64,000 nucleotides of DNA, taken from contig NZ_KI912268.1 in assembly GCF_000242615.2 (NCBI RefSeq), positions 1,889,477 through 1,953,476 of the forward strand, read 5' to 3'. The stretch comes from Holophaga foetida DSM 6591. Its GTDB lineage: Bacteria > Acidobacteriota > Holophagae > Holophagales > Holophagaceae. Position 1 is the first letter of the stretch. Every line of letters starts with the position of its first letter. Shown piece after piece: positions 8,681 to 17,149 of this stretch. The translations under genes were made by a program, and so were the position numbers. Below the pieces are notes generated by a model. The model had not been told where the DNA came from. It saw only the letters and a program-made list of their open reading frames with translations, and did not search any database.

Positions 8681-9577
8681 CTATCCAACAAGCCCCATGC
8701 GGTCCAGTTCCTCCAGAAGCAAAGGCAGCGCCGGGTTCACCACCTCCCGCTTCCAGGCCAGGATGACATCCACCGCCGAGTCCTCCCCACCGAGGTTGGT
8801 GACCTTGAGGCGGGTGTTCCCATGGGTTTCGGCCCGGTAACGGGGCAGGACGGCCAGTCCCACCCCCGCCTCCACCAGGAGGAAGAGGGTGTCGAAGTCG
8901 TTTACCCACTGGACGACATTGGGAGCGAACCCCAGCCTGGCACAGGCCTTGGCGATGAAGACCTTGGCGGGAGCAGCCCCCTCCCGGGCCACATCTACGA
9001 TGGGGTAGCCCTGGAGATCGGCAAAGCTGGGTTCGGCCTTCCCGGCCAGGGGGTGATCCTCGGCCACCAGGAGGGACAAGGGCTCGCATTGGATCCGTCG
9101 GGTCTCAAAATCCGGTCGATGCCCGAAGCTGATGGCCAGGGTCAACCCGACATCAATATCCCCAGCCTCCAGGGCCGAATTGAGCCCCACCATATCGAAC
9201 TGGCTCACATTCAGGGAAATCTGAGGGTGCCGCTCCCGAAAGCCCCGGAGAAGCCTTGGCAGGAAATCCCCCCCCGCATGCCCGAGGATGCCGATGGACA
9301 ACTCCCCGGTGGTGCCGGCCTCCAGTTCCTGGGCCTGCCGCACGAGGTTGGCATAGAAGCCCATCATGTCCCGGATGCCGTAGTAGAAGTGTCGCCCCTG
9401 GGCGGTGAAGCGCACCACATGGGGCGTCCGCGCAAAGAGCTTGAAGCCCAGTTCCTTTTCCAGGGCGGAGATCTGGTAGCTGACGGCGGACTGGGTGATG
9501 GAGAGCAGCCGGGCGGCCTTGGTGAAGTTCTGGTGCTCGGCGACCTGCAGGAAGCAGTTCAAGTGCTTGATGTCCAT
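8681..9577 (-). CDS. LysR-type transcriptional regulator
   Basis: 298 residues starting MDIKHLNCFLQVAEHQNFT, the conserved LysR N-terminus; an earlier ATG adds 25 residues unlike the family and is rejected. HTH recognition part ITQSAVSYQISALE, then a substrate-binding domain. It is divergent from the flavoprotein/ferredoxin pair at 9912-11636, its likely target, and is followed closely by the transglycosylase gene on the same strand. Confidence 0.88.
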   Translation of the reverse strand: MDIKHLNCFLQVAEHQNFTKAARLLSITQSAVSYQISALEKELGFKLFARTPHVVRFTAQGRHFYYGIRDMMGFYANLVRQAQELEAGTTGELSIGILGHAGGDFLPRLLRGFRERHPQISLNVSQFDMVGLNSALEAGDIDVGLTLAISFGHRPDFETRRIQCEPLSLLVAEDHPLAGKAEPSFADLQGYPIVDVAREGAAPAKVFIAKACARLGFAPNVVQWVNDFDTLFLLVEAGVGLAVLPRYRAETHGNTRLKVTNLGGEDSAVDVILAWKREVVNPALPLLLEELDRMGLVG

Positions 9578-9911
9578 GCCCACCCCCGGCTCGTGCGTTG
9601 CCCCAGTATGCATGGGGGTCCGATGGACTCGGGGCCCTTGCCGAAAATGCATATCGAATCGTCGAAAATGCCAAGGAGTTCCCCTGGCTCTTTCCTGAGC
9701 TTGCGAAAAGAATAAGTTCAGGTCCTCAACTAATCAGATGAATGGGTGCAACTGCTCGACGCAGCCCCCATTCGGCAGGGCGACATTGGTGACAAAAATA
9801 TCGATAAAGATTATTTTTATCACACTAAATAATCCAAAACACATAACGACCCACCCCCTTCGGTCGCACGACCTTTTTGTGCCTATTCCCAACTTCCAAG
9901 AGGAGTGAAAT
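9578..9911. promoter_or_regulatory. Divergent control region LysR / flavoprotein with inverted repeat
   Basis: 334 bp without a gene. At 9794-9818 an inverted repeat AAAAATA-N11-TATTTTT has the 11-bp spacing typical of LysR binding sites, in an AT-rich tract about 95 bp before the flavoprotein start. The flavoprotein has a good ribosome site (AAGAGGAGTG) just before 9912. Confidence 0.5.
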
Positions 9912-11429
9912 ATGAAAATCATCGATACGGATATCGCCATCATGGGCAGTGGCCTGGCGGGACTTTCCGCCGCCGTGACCGCCCTCGGAAAGGGCGCCAA
10001 GGTCGCCGTCTTCGAGAAGCGCCCATTCCAGGGCGGCGGGGTGTCGAACACCCCCATGATGACCCTGGCGGTCCGTGACGATCAGGCGTACAAGGACAAG
10101 GCATTCAAGATCCATATGGATTACACCAACTGGAACGCCAACCCAGATGTGGTGCGTTCCTGGATCGACAATTCCAGTGCCATCCCAGGCTTCATCAAGG
10201 GCCTGGGGATCGAGTTCATGGGCGAGAAGATGACGCCCTTCGAGGAGCTGGGGGAGCGCCGTGGCTATGGCGCGGGCTTTCCCAACGCCTTCAACATCGG
10301 CGACTACTACTTCCTCAAGCCCATCGGCCGGGGCCACGGCGCCGCCGTCATCTGCAAGAAGATGGCCGACCGCGTGCGGGCCCTGGGCGGCGAGCTGCAC
10401 TTCAGCACCCCCATCCAGAGCCTCATCAAGGAAGGCGACAAGGTCATCGGTGCCCTGGCCAAGGACAAGGATGGCAACACCGTCCAGATCAACGCCAAGG
10501 CCGTGATCGTGGCCTCAGGCGGCTTCAGCGATGACAAGGAGCTTTTGGCCGAGCTGGGCCTCAAGCTCACGGACAAGAACTGCAGCGATGGCGGCAACGT
10601 CGTCTTTAACCACTTCTGCAACAGTCAGCTCACGGGGGACGGTCAGAAGGCCATCTGGAAGATCGGCGGCGCCCGCAGCGGCATGGCCGTCAATGGCCAC
10701 AACATGTGCCCCGGCCCGGGCATCGTGGGGGACAACGTGGCCTGGCTCCAGCAGAACAAGCTGCGCACCATCCAGGAGCAGCCCTACCTCTGGGTGAACC
10801 AGGCGGGCCACCGCTTCATCAGCGAGGAACAGTCCGACTGCCACATGGCCATGGTCACCGCCATCAACAACCAGAAGGAGAAATTCGCCTACATCATCTT
10901 TGATGAGGCCACGGTCCGCCACATGGAGACTGAAGGCGTCGAGTTCTATTACTTCATCTTCGAGGCGGCCCAGATCCCCAACATACGCCCCCAGTTCGAG
11001 ACGGTCATCGCCAAGGGCAACAAGCACGTCTTCATGACGGACACCCTGGAGGAGATGGCCGAGAAGACCGGCATCTGCAAGGAAGGCCTCCTCAAGACCG
11101 TCGAAACCTACAACGGCTACTGCGACAAGGGGACCGACCCCCAGTACGCCAAGAACCCCAAATACCTACGGCCCGTGCGCGAGGGCAAGTTCTACGCCCT
11201 GCGGGTCTTCGTCGGCGGCTACCACGCCTATGGCGGCATCAAGATCAACGGCAAGTGCGAGGTCATCGACAAGGATTTCAACGTCATCAAGGGGCTCTAC
11301 GCCGGGGGCGACTGCTGCGCCGGCGAGATCTACGGCAACCCTCCCGTGGGCGGCATCGGGGTTTCCACCCTCAGCTTCTCCCAGGGTTTCATCACCGGCG
11401 ACCAGGCCGCCGCCTACGTCCAGCAGTAA
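9912..11429 (+). CDS. FAD-dependent oxidoreductase, fumarate-reductase flavoprotein family
   Basis: 505 residues. The N-terminal dinucleotide motif MGSGLAGLSAA (about residues 11-21) and acidic FEKRPF mark FAD binding, and the C-terminal GLYAGGDCC...GNPPVGGIGV is the second FAD contact of the FrdA/flavocytochrome c family. There is no signal peptide, so it acts in the cytosol. A one-cluster ferredoxin gene follows after 15 bp, which suggests ferredoxin as electron partner. The substrate is probably an enoate or an aromatic-pathway intermediate; succinate dehydrogenase is unlikely since no SdhB/C genes are present. Confidence 0.75.
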   Translation: MKIIDTDIAIMGSGLAGLSAAVTALGKGAKVAVFEKRPFQGGGVSNTPMMTLAVRDDQAYKDKAFKIHMDYTNWNANPDVVRSWIDNSSAIPGFIKGLGIEFMGEKMTPFEELGERRGYGAGFPNAFNIGDYYFLKPIGRGHGAAVICKKMADRVRALGGELHFSTPIQSLIKEGDKVIGALAKDKDGNTVQINAKAVIVASGGFSDDKELLAELGLKLTDKNCSDGGNVVFNHFCNSQLTGDGQKAIWKIGGARSGMAVNGHNMCPGPGIVGDNVAWLQQNKLRTIQEQPYLWVNQAGHRFISEEQSDCHMAMVTAINNQKEKFAYIIFDEATVRHMETEGVEFYYFIFEAAQIPNIRPQFETVIAKGNKHVFMTDTLEEMAEKTGICKEGLLKTVETYNGYCDKGTDPQYAKNPKYLRPVREGKFYALRVFVGGYHAYGGIKINGKCEVIDKDFNVIKGLYAGGDCCAGEIYGNPPVGGIGVSTLSFSQGFITGDQAAAYVQQ

Positions 11430-11444
11430 GAGAGGAGTGACACC

Positions 11445-11636
11445 ATGAAGATCGAAATCAAGGATTTCTGCATCCGCTGTGGTCTTTGCGAAGACCTGTA
11501 TCCAGAGCTCTTCCACTTCGACCACCCCTCGGATGCCATCCAGGTGAAGGCCGACCTCATCGAGGGTGACCTCATCGAAGTGGCCCGGAACGCCGCCCGG
11601 GATTGTGCCATCGCCGCCATCCATCTGAAGAGCTGA
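11445..11636 (+). CDS. Small ferredoxin, single [4Fe-4S] type
   Basis: 63 residues with CIRCGLC near the N-terminus and a distal Cys in RDCAIAAI, giving four ligands for one cluster as in the monocluster ferredoxins. The usual fourth proximal Cys is replaced (CEDLYPELF). A GAGAGGAG ribosome site precedes the ATG. It is 15 bp after the flavoprotein gene and very likely its redox partner. A GC-rich hairpin at 11657-11694 closes the operon. Confidence 0.85.
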   Translation: MKIEIKDFCIRCGLCEDLYPELFHFDHPSDAIQVKADLIEGDLIEVARNAARDCAIAAIHLKS

Positions 11637-11656
11637 GCCCAGTCCACAATCCTCCC

Positions 11657-11694
11657 CAGCCCCGCCCGGCCCCCGATAAGGCCCGGCGGGGCTG
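11657..11694 (+). terminator. GC-rich hairpin, probable terminator
   Basis: Arms CAGCCCCGCC (11657-11666) and GGCGGGGCTG (11685-11694) pair perfectly, with extra inner pairing. There is no T-run, so intrinsic termination is uncertain. Confidence 0.5.
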
Positions 11695-11734
11695 AACATA
11701 TGAGCATCGATTTCGGTGTGCGATCCACCCCATA

Positions 11735-12802
11735 ATGGGGTCACCCCCTATGCCCCATCCCTCGCTCAAACAGGAAATCCAGCGGGTCCTCAGACACTAC
11801 TTCGAGGACCTGGAATGCGTGATGAAGGACGAGGGACTCGGTGGAATCTTTGATCCCCTGCTCGACGAACTCGGGCTCCAGCGCGAGGACCTCGGGGATG
11901 CCTCGGGTCGCCTGGGCTTCGAGCACTACCTCTCGGCCCTGAAGATCCTCCAGGACCGAGAGCACATTCCGGGCCTTGGGCTGAAGGTCGGGGCCCTGAA
12001 GCGCTGTGGCACCTATGGTTTCACCGGCGTGGCCTTCCTCACCCAGAGCACCTTCGACCAGGTCCACGCGTTCGCCATCACCGCCTTCGAGATCTGCTAC
12101 GGACGCTTCCTCCGCCTGAACATCCTCAAGGAGGGCCCCTGGATCCGCTCACGGTATGAGCTATCCCCCCCTTCCCTGGCCCTCTTTGCACCCCTGATCG
12201 AGCAGACCATCATGACGGGCTACCGCACCCTCTCGGAGGTCCTTCCGGGCAAGGACTGGTCGGAGTGCCGGGCCCATTTCGCCTTTCCGCCCCCGGAATA
12301 CCTCCCCCTGTACGCTCGGTTCATCCCCTTCCCCTGCTTCTTCAACCAGCCCCACAACGAGCTGTGCTGCCCCGCCTCCTGGGATGCCGTTTCCTCGAAC
12401 CTGGCGGAGGACCACATCCAGGCCTTCTGCACCACCCACTTCAAGGCCATGCTGGCCGAGGGCCGGGAGTTGCCCCGCCTGGAGCACCAGATCCGCCGCA
12501 TCCTGATGGAAGCCCCCCCCGAGAAGCTGCCGAAGATCAACGAGATCGCAGCCCAGCTGCGGATGCCGGAGCGCACCCTCCGGGCCCGCCTCGCCCAGGA
12601 GGACACCTCCTTCCGCGCCATCCTGAACGAAGTGGTGATCGAGCGGGCCAAGGAAATGCTCAGCGCAAGCCGGGAGCTTTCCATCAAGGAGATCGCCTTC
12701 CGCCTGGGCTTTTCCCAGCCTTCCAACTTCAACCGGGCCTTCACCAAGAGCACGGGCTTCACGCCCGCGGGCTACCGGGACGGACAGGTTGACCGGAGAT
12801 AA
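11735..12802 (+). CDS. AraC-family regulator with arabinose-binding-like N-terminal domain
   Basis: 355 residues. The C-terminal double HTH is clear: LRMPERTLRARLAQEDTSF, then IAFRLGFSQPSNFNRAF and STGFTPAGYR. The N-terminal two thirds resembles the domain found in OruR/FliA-type AraC proteins (Arabinose_bd). It is related to the regulators at 18594 and 20800. The start could also be the Met at 11750; neither has a strong ribosome site. It lies downstream of the flavoprotein/ferredoxin pair, whose expression it may affect. Confidence 0.8.
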   Translation: MGSPPMPHPSLKQEIQRVLRHYFEDLECVMKDEGLGGIFDPLLDELGLQREDLGDASGRLGFEHYLSALKILQDREHIPGLGLKVGALKRCGTYGFTGVAFLTQSTFDQVHAFAITAFEICYGRFLRLNILKEGPWIRSRYELSPPSLALFAPLIEQTIMTGYRTLSEVLPGKDWSECRAHFAFPPPEYLPLYARFIPFPCFFNQPHNELCCPASWDAVSSNLAEDHIQAFCTTHFKAMLAEGRELPRLEHQIRRILMEAPPEKLPKINEIAAQLRMPERTLRARLAQEDTSFRAILNEVVIERAKEMLSASRELSIKEIAFRLGFSQPSNFNRAFTKSTGFTPAGYRDGQVDRR

Positions 12803-13112
12803 TCCCGCCCTCCCATAGGGGGGTTAGGATCGAAGGCCCCTCGGGGGCTACGAAGGCTCCAGCGTCATAGGCACGTTGCCTTCATGCTTTTATCCTGCCC
12901 ATCCTGAATATCCTGATAAAAGATTTGAGCAGCGACAAATCCCCTTCATCTTCATCGCCAAGCTTTTCCATCACAGCCGTGGCCCCTATCACCCCCATGC
13001 ATCCCTAGGATGAAGAGAGCGCGGCAGGCATCCGTTCCTGCGCCTCCACCCCCATCCGTCCGAAACAACGCTGCCCCACAGGGGCGGCCTTCGGCCTACC
13101 TCAGGAAGCCGC
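12803..13112. other. Gene-free stretch with small inverted repeats
   Basis: 310 bp. It holds a short hairpin GCCCCTCGGGGGC near 12836 and an 8-bp inverted repeat CTTTTATC/GATAAAAG (12887-12894, 12915-12922) surrounding ATCCTG repeats, a common type of bacterial intergenic repeat. The promoter of the butyrate kinase operon should lie here but no convincing boxes are seen. Confidence 0.5.
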
Positions 13113-14174
13113 ATGGTCCGCATTCTTGCCATCAATCCCGGCGCCACCTCCACCAAGCTGGCGGTTTTCGACGACGCAGCGGTGCTTTTCAAAACCACCG
13201 TGGAGCACCAGGGAGAGGAGTTGAAGCCCTTCAAGCAGGTGCTTCACCAGTTGGAGTACCGCTTCCACCTCATCCTTTCCACCCTGGGCCTGGCCCATAT
13301 CCCCCTGGAGAGCCTGGACGCGGTGGTGGGGCGAGGGGGCCTCCTGAAGCCCATGAGCGGCGGCACCTATGCGGTGAACGAGGCCATGATGGCGGACCTC
13401 AGGGCCGCAACGAGGGGTGAGCACGCCTCCAATCTGGGAGGCCTCCTGGCCCACCTCATCGCCTCCCAACACGGCATTCCCGCCTTCATCGTGGACCCGG
13501 TTTCCGTGGACGAGATGGAACCCGAAGCCCGGCTCTCCGGCCTGCCGGACCTGCCCCGGGCCAGCCTCTCCCACGCCCTCAACAGCAAGGCCGTGGCCCG
13601 CAGGACGGCCGATGAGATGGGCAAGCCCTATGAATCCTGCCGCTTCGTGGTGGCCCATCTCGGCACCGGCGTCTCCGTCACCCCCCACCGGGAGGGCCGG
13701 ATGATCGATGTCAACGGCGCCCAGGAGGAGGGTCCCTTCTCCCCGGATCGCTGCGGCGGCCTGCCGGCCCGCCTTTTGGCCAGGCTCTGCTACTCCGGAA
13801 ATTACACCGAGCCCCAGATGTTGGAACGCCTCCTGGTGGCGGGTGGCATGTATGCCTACCTGGGCACCCGCGATGTGCGGGAGGCGGTGCAACGCGCCGA
13901 GTCTGGAGACGAGCAGGCCGATCTGGTGCTCAAGGCCATGGCCTACCAGGTCTCCAAGGAGATCGGCGCCATGGCTGCGGTGTTGGAGGGCGAGGTCGAC
14001 CGCATCATCCTCACGGGCGGCATCGCCTACTCCGAGCGCATCGTGGCGGACATCTCCCGCCGTGTGAAGTTCATCGCCCCCATCGTCGTCATCCCCGGTG
14101 AGGAAGAACTATCCTCCCTGGCCGTCGGAGCCGTCCGGGTGCTGAAGGGCGAAGAGCAGGCCAAAACTTACTAA
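13113..14174 (+). CDS. buk: Butyrate kinase
   Basis: 353 residues of the acetate/butyrate kinase (ASKHA) family. The N-terminal phosphate loop is INPGATSTKLAVF; AHLGTGVSV and LTGGIAYSE are the further nucleotide-contact motifs. Length matches butyrate kinases rather than acetate kinases (about 400). It makes ATP from an acyl phosphate in the cytosol. It starts an operon with a PhlG-like gene (11-bp gap) and iorAB, so the acyl group may be isobutyryl, phenylacetyl or similar from 2-oxoacid oxidation. No phosphotransacylase is seen here. Confidence 0.88.
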   Translation: MVRILAINPGATSTKLAVFDDAAVLFKTTVEHQGEELKPFKQVLHQLEYRFHLILSTLGLAHIPLESLDAVVGRGGLLKPMSGGTYAVNEAMMADLRAATRGEHASNLGGLLAHLIASQHGIPAFIVDPVSVDEMEPEARLSGLPDLPRASLSHALNSKAVARRTADEMGKPYESCRFVVAHLGTGVSVTPHREGRMIDVNGAQEEGPFSPDRCGGLPARLLARLCYSGNYTEPQMLERLLVAGGMYAYLGTRDVREAVQRAESGDEQADLVLKAMAYQVSKEIGAMAAVLEGEVDRIILTGGIAYSERIVADISRRVKFIAPIVVIPGEEELSSLAVGAVRVLKGEEQAKTY

Positions 14175-14184
14175 GGAGGTCCGA

Positions 14185-14610
14185 ATGGACATCAGGGACA
14201 TGCAGGTCAAACAGGATTCCATGGGCACGCACATGGACTGGAAGCATGAGGGCATCACGGCCCACATGATCGACTGGTTCTGGAGCAACATGGAGAAGGG
14301 CATCCTCCTCTGGCACCCCGAACAGCATGAGCCCCTTGAATGGGCAGTGCCCGTCACCCCCGGCGACCCCAGGGGTTCGGTGCACATCGCCCCCCAGACC
14401 TGGAATGACGGCAAGAAGAAGGCCACCCCCGAGGAGGGCATGATCTGGGCCGCCCACTGCGGCCAGGAGATCGGCAACTGGGGCGTCTTCCTCCCCCAGC
14501 TCTACGAACTCTACAAAGTGGTGAAGAACCCCCTCTACAACCCCTTCGCGGATCTGGCCGTCGAGGGCAAGGGGCGGGATGCCCGGTACCGGTTCCTGCC
14601 CCAGGCTTAG
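14185..14610 (+). CDS. PhlG/Phy-like hydrolase paralogue with internal deletion
   Basis: 141 residues, closely related to the 206-residue protein at 46596-47216 at both ends (HMIDWFWSN, WHPEQHEPLEW, HCGQEIGNWGVFLPQLY). About 71 central residues of the longer protein are absent, and the junction falls between NDGK and KKATPE without breaking the frame. In the longer protein the missing part holds YEH (residue 100), a possible third metal ligand; WHPEQH and HCxxE remain. The protein is therefore probably inactive as a C-C hydrolase, or has a new role. It has a good ribosome site (AAGGAGG) and lies in the buk-iorAB operon. Confidence 0.7.
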   Translation: MDIRDMQVKQDSMGTHMDWKHEGITAHMIDWFWSNMEKGILLWHPEQHEPLEWAVPVTPGDPRGSVHIAPQTWNDGKKKATPEEGMIWAAHCGQEIGNWGVFLPQLYELYKVVKNPLYNPFADLAVEGKGRDARYRFLPQA

Positions 14611-14719
14611 CTGGGACCTCCTGAACGATGGGGCCGGAACGTCCAACGCTTCCGGCCCTTTGGTTACAATCGATGACGATCTGAAGCATCTCACCCACGC
14701 AATGAATGGAGGCAGTTCC

Positions 14720-16516
14720 ATGAAGAAGCTCTTGACCGGCGACGAGGCCGTTGCCCGTGGCGCCTGGGAAGCCGGCGTCAAGTACGCCTCGGCCTACCCT
14801 GGAACCCCCAGCACCGAGATCCTGGAAAACATCGCCCTCTACAAGGGCGACATCATCGCCGAATGGGGCACCAACGAGAAGGTCGCCATGGAGACCGCCA
14901 TCGGGGCCTCCATCGCGGGCGCCCGTTCCATCTGCGCCCAGAAGCATGTCGGCCTGAACGTGGCCTCGGATCCCCTCTTCACCCTGGCCTACACCGGCAT
15001 CAACGGTGGCATGGTGGTGGTGACTGCGGACGAACCCGGACAGCACTCCTCCCAGAATGAGCAGGACAACCGCAACTACGCCAAGGCCGCCAAGGTCCCC
15101 ATGGTGGAACCTGCCACGGCCCAGGAATCCAAGGACATGGTCAAGGTGGCCCTGGAGGTCAGCGAGGCCTTCGACACCCCCGTCCTCTTCCGCATGACCA
15201 CCCGGGTCTGCCATTCCAAGGGCATCGTGGAGTGCGGTGAGCGCCAGGAAGTGCCCCTCAAGGACTATGTGAAGGATGTCCGGAAGAACATCCCCGTGCC
15301 CGCCAACGCCATCCCCATGCGCGTGAAGGTGGAAGCCCGCACCGAGAAGCTCAAGGTCTACACCGAGGAGACCCCCCTCAATTTCGCAGAGATGAACGGC
15401 AGTGAAATCGGCATCATCGCCTCCGGTGTCTGCTACAGCTATGCCAAGGAGGTCTTCGGGGACTCCGCCTCCTACCTCAAGCTGGGCTTCACCTATCCCC
15501 TGCCCGTGGGCAAGATCAGGGACTTCTGCGCCAAGGTCAAGAAGATCTACGTCATCGAGGAGAACGATCCCTACATCGAGGACCAGGTCCGGATGCTGGG
15601 CTTCGACTGCTTCGGCAAGAACCTCTTCCCCTTCAACGGCGAGATGACCCCCGATGTGATCCGCAAGGCCGTCTTCGGCAAGGCCTGCGAAACTATCGGG
15701 ACCGATGGCAGCAAGGTGGTGGGTCGCCCCCCCACGCTCTGCGCCGGCTGTCCCCACCGTGGATTCTTCCATGAGATCGGCAAGCGGAAGAACGTGGCCA
15801 TCGCCGGTGATATCGGCTGCTACACCCTGGCCTTCACCGAGCCCTACAATGCCATGGACTGGTGCAACTGCATGGGCTCCAGCACCGGCACCGCCCACGG
15901 GGCGCAGCAGGTCTTCAATCTGAAGGAGGGCGAGGCCAAAAAGCGCGTGGTTGCCGTGCACGGCGACTCGACCTTCTTCCACACCGCCATCAACGGCCTG
16001 ATCAACATCGCCTACAACCGCAGCAACACCATCACCGTCATCCTGGACAACCGCATCACCGGCATGACCGGCCACCAGGAGAACCCCGCCTCCGGCTATA
16101 CCCTCCAGGGCATGGCCACCCCCGAGATCGAGATCGAGGGCGTGGTCAAGTCCTTGGGCTTCAAGAACGTCCTGACCGTCAACCCCAACGATCTGACGGC
16201 CATGAAGAACGCCATCGAGTGGGCCCTGGCCACCGAGGACGAGCCCTCGGTGCTCATCACCCGCTGGCCCTGCGTCCTGAAGAAGTTCTCCCCCGAGGAC
16301 AAAGCCGAGTTCAAGGGCGCCTTCACGGAGAAATACTGCATCGATCCGGACAAGTGCATTGGCTGCGGCGCCTGTATCAAGACCGGCTGCCCTGCCCTGT
16401 CTCTCGATAAGGCAACCAAGAAGGTCTCCATTACCCGCGATCAGTGCGTGGGCTGCGGCGTCTGCGCCCAGGTCTGCCCCCCCAAGGTCCAGGCCATCTC
16501 CAAGGAGGTCAAGTAA
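14720..16516 (+). CDS. iorA: Indolepyruvate:ferredoxin oxidoreductase, alpha subunit
   Basis: 598 residues. The N-terminal pyrimidine domain (YPGTPSTEI), central TPP-binding domain (GDIGCYTLAF, then HGDSTFFHT and ILDNRITGMTGHQENP) and a C-terminal ferredoxin domain with CIGCGACIKTGC and CVGCGVCAQVCP give two [4Fe-4S] clusters, the full IorA layout. It oxidatively decarboxylates aryl 2-oxoacids to aryl-acyl-CoA with ferredoxin reduction. The ATG at 14720 follows GGAGG. It overlaps iorB by one base. Together with buk it suggests amino-acid or aryl-pyruvate fermentation with ATP gain. Confidence 0.93.
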   Translation: MKKLLTGDEAVARGAWEAGVKYASAYPGTPSTEILENIALYKGDIIAEWGTNEKVAMETAIGASIAGARSICAQKHVGLNVASDPLFTLAYTGINGGMVVVTADEPGQHSSQNEQDNRNYAKAAKVPMVEPATAQESKDMVKVALEVSEAFDTPVLFRMTTRVCHSKGIVECGERQEVPLKDYVKDVRKNIPVPANAIPMRVKVEARTEKLKVYTEETPLNFAEMNGSEIGIIASGVCYSYAKEVFGDSASYLKLGFTYPLPVGKIRDFCAKVKKIYVIEENDPYIEDQVRMLGFDCFGKNLFPFNGEMTPDVIRKAVFGKACETIGTDGSKVVGRPPTLCAGCPHRGFFHEIGKRKNVAIAGDIGCYTLAFTEPYNAMDWCNCMGSSTGTAHGAQQVFNLKEGEAKKRVVAVHGDSTFFHTAINGLINIAYNRSNTITVILDNRITGMTGHQENPASGYTLQGMATPEIEIEGVVKSLGFKNVLTVNPNDLTAMKNAIEWALATEDEPSVLITRWPCVLKKFSPEDKAEFKGAFTEKYCIDPDKCIGCGACIKTGCPALSLDKATKKVSITRDQCVGCGVCAQVCPPKVQAISKEVK

Positions 16517-17085
16517 TGACCAAGAGCATCATGCTGGTGGGGGTGGGCGGACAGGGCACCATTCTCGCCGCCAAGCTTCTGACCGTCGCCCTCATGGACG
16601 CCGGCTACGACGTCAAGATGAGCGAGATCCACGGGATGTCCCAGCGGGGCGGCTCCGTATCCTCCCAGGTGCGCTACGGCAAGGAAGTGCACAGCCCAGT
16701 GATCGAAGAGGGCGGCGCCGATATCCTGGTGGCCTTCGAGAAGATGGAGGCCATGCGCTGGCTGAACTATCTCAAGCCCTCGGGCAAGGTCGTGGTGAAC
16801 AACTGGGAGATCAAGTCCATGCCCATCGTGACGGGCAAGGTGGACTATCCCAAGGGCATCATCGAGGAACTGCAGTCCAAGGTGCCCACCACCGCCATCG
16901 ACGCGGCCAAGCTGGCCTCTGAACTGGGCAACAGCAAGGTGATGAACGTGATCCTGCTGGGCGCCACCGTGAAGTCCATGGGCCTCGACACCCTGGACTG
17001 GGAGCGCATCATCAAGGAGAACGTGAAGCCAGCGCTGGCGGAGCTGAACATCAAGGCACTGAAGCTGGGAATGGCCCAGGTGTAG
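16516..17085 (+). CDS. iorB: Indolepyruvate:ferredoxin oxidoreductase, beta subunit
   Basis: 189 residues, the gamma-type domain of 2-oxoacid oxidoreductases with MLVGVGGQGTILAAKLL at the N-terminus and EIHGMSQRGGSVSSQVRYG following. Length is normal for IorB. Its ATG shares a base with the iorA stop (TAATG) and AAGGAGGT precedes it, so the two subunits are translationally coupled. A hairpin at 17097-17138 follows the stop. Confidence 0.93.
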   Translation: MTKSIMLVGVGGQGTILAAKLLTVALMDAGYDVKMSEIHGMSQRGGSVSSQVRYGKEVHSPVIEEGGADILVAFEKMEAMRWLNYLKPSGKVVVNNWEIKSMPIVTGKVDYPKGIIEELQSKVPTTAIDAAKLASELGNSKVMNVILLGATVKSMGLDTLDWERIIKENVKPALAELNIKALKLGMAQV

Positions 17086-17096
17086 ACATCCACTCT

Positions 17097-17138
17097 TGCA
17101 ACAGGAAGGTGCGGTTCAGGCTGCGCCTCCCTGTTGCA
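17097..17138. terminator. Hairpin between convergent iorB and LigM-like gene
   Basis: Arms TGCAACAGGAAGG (17097-17109) and CCTCCCTGTTGCA (17126-17138) pair at 12 of 13 positions. It lies between two converging genes and could stop transcription from both sides, although it lacks a T-run. Confidence 0.6.
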
Positions 17139-17149
17139 GACACTCGAAG

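Noticed and set aside
14354..16075. A 573-codon minus-strand frame opposite iorA
   Set aside because: iorA carries all expected motifs; the antisense frame is Gly/Asp/His-rich low-complexity sequence.
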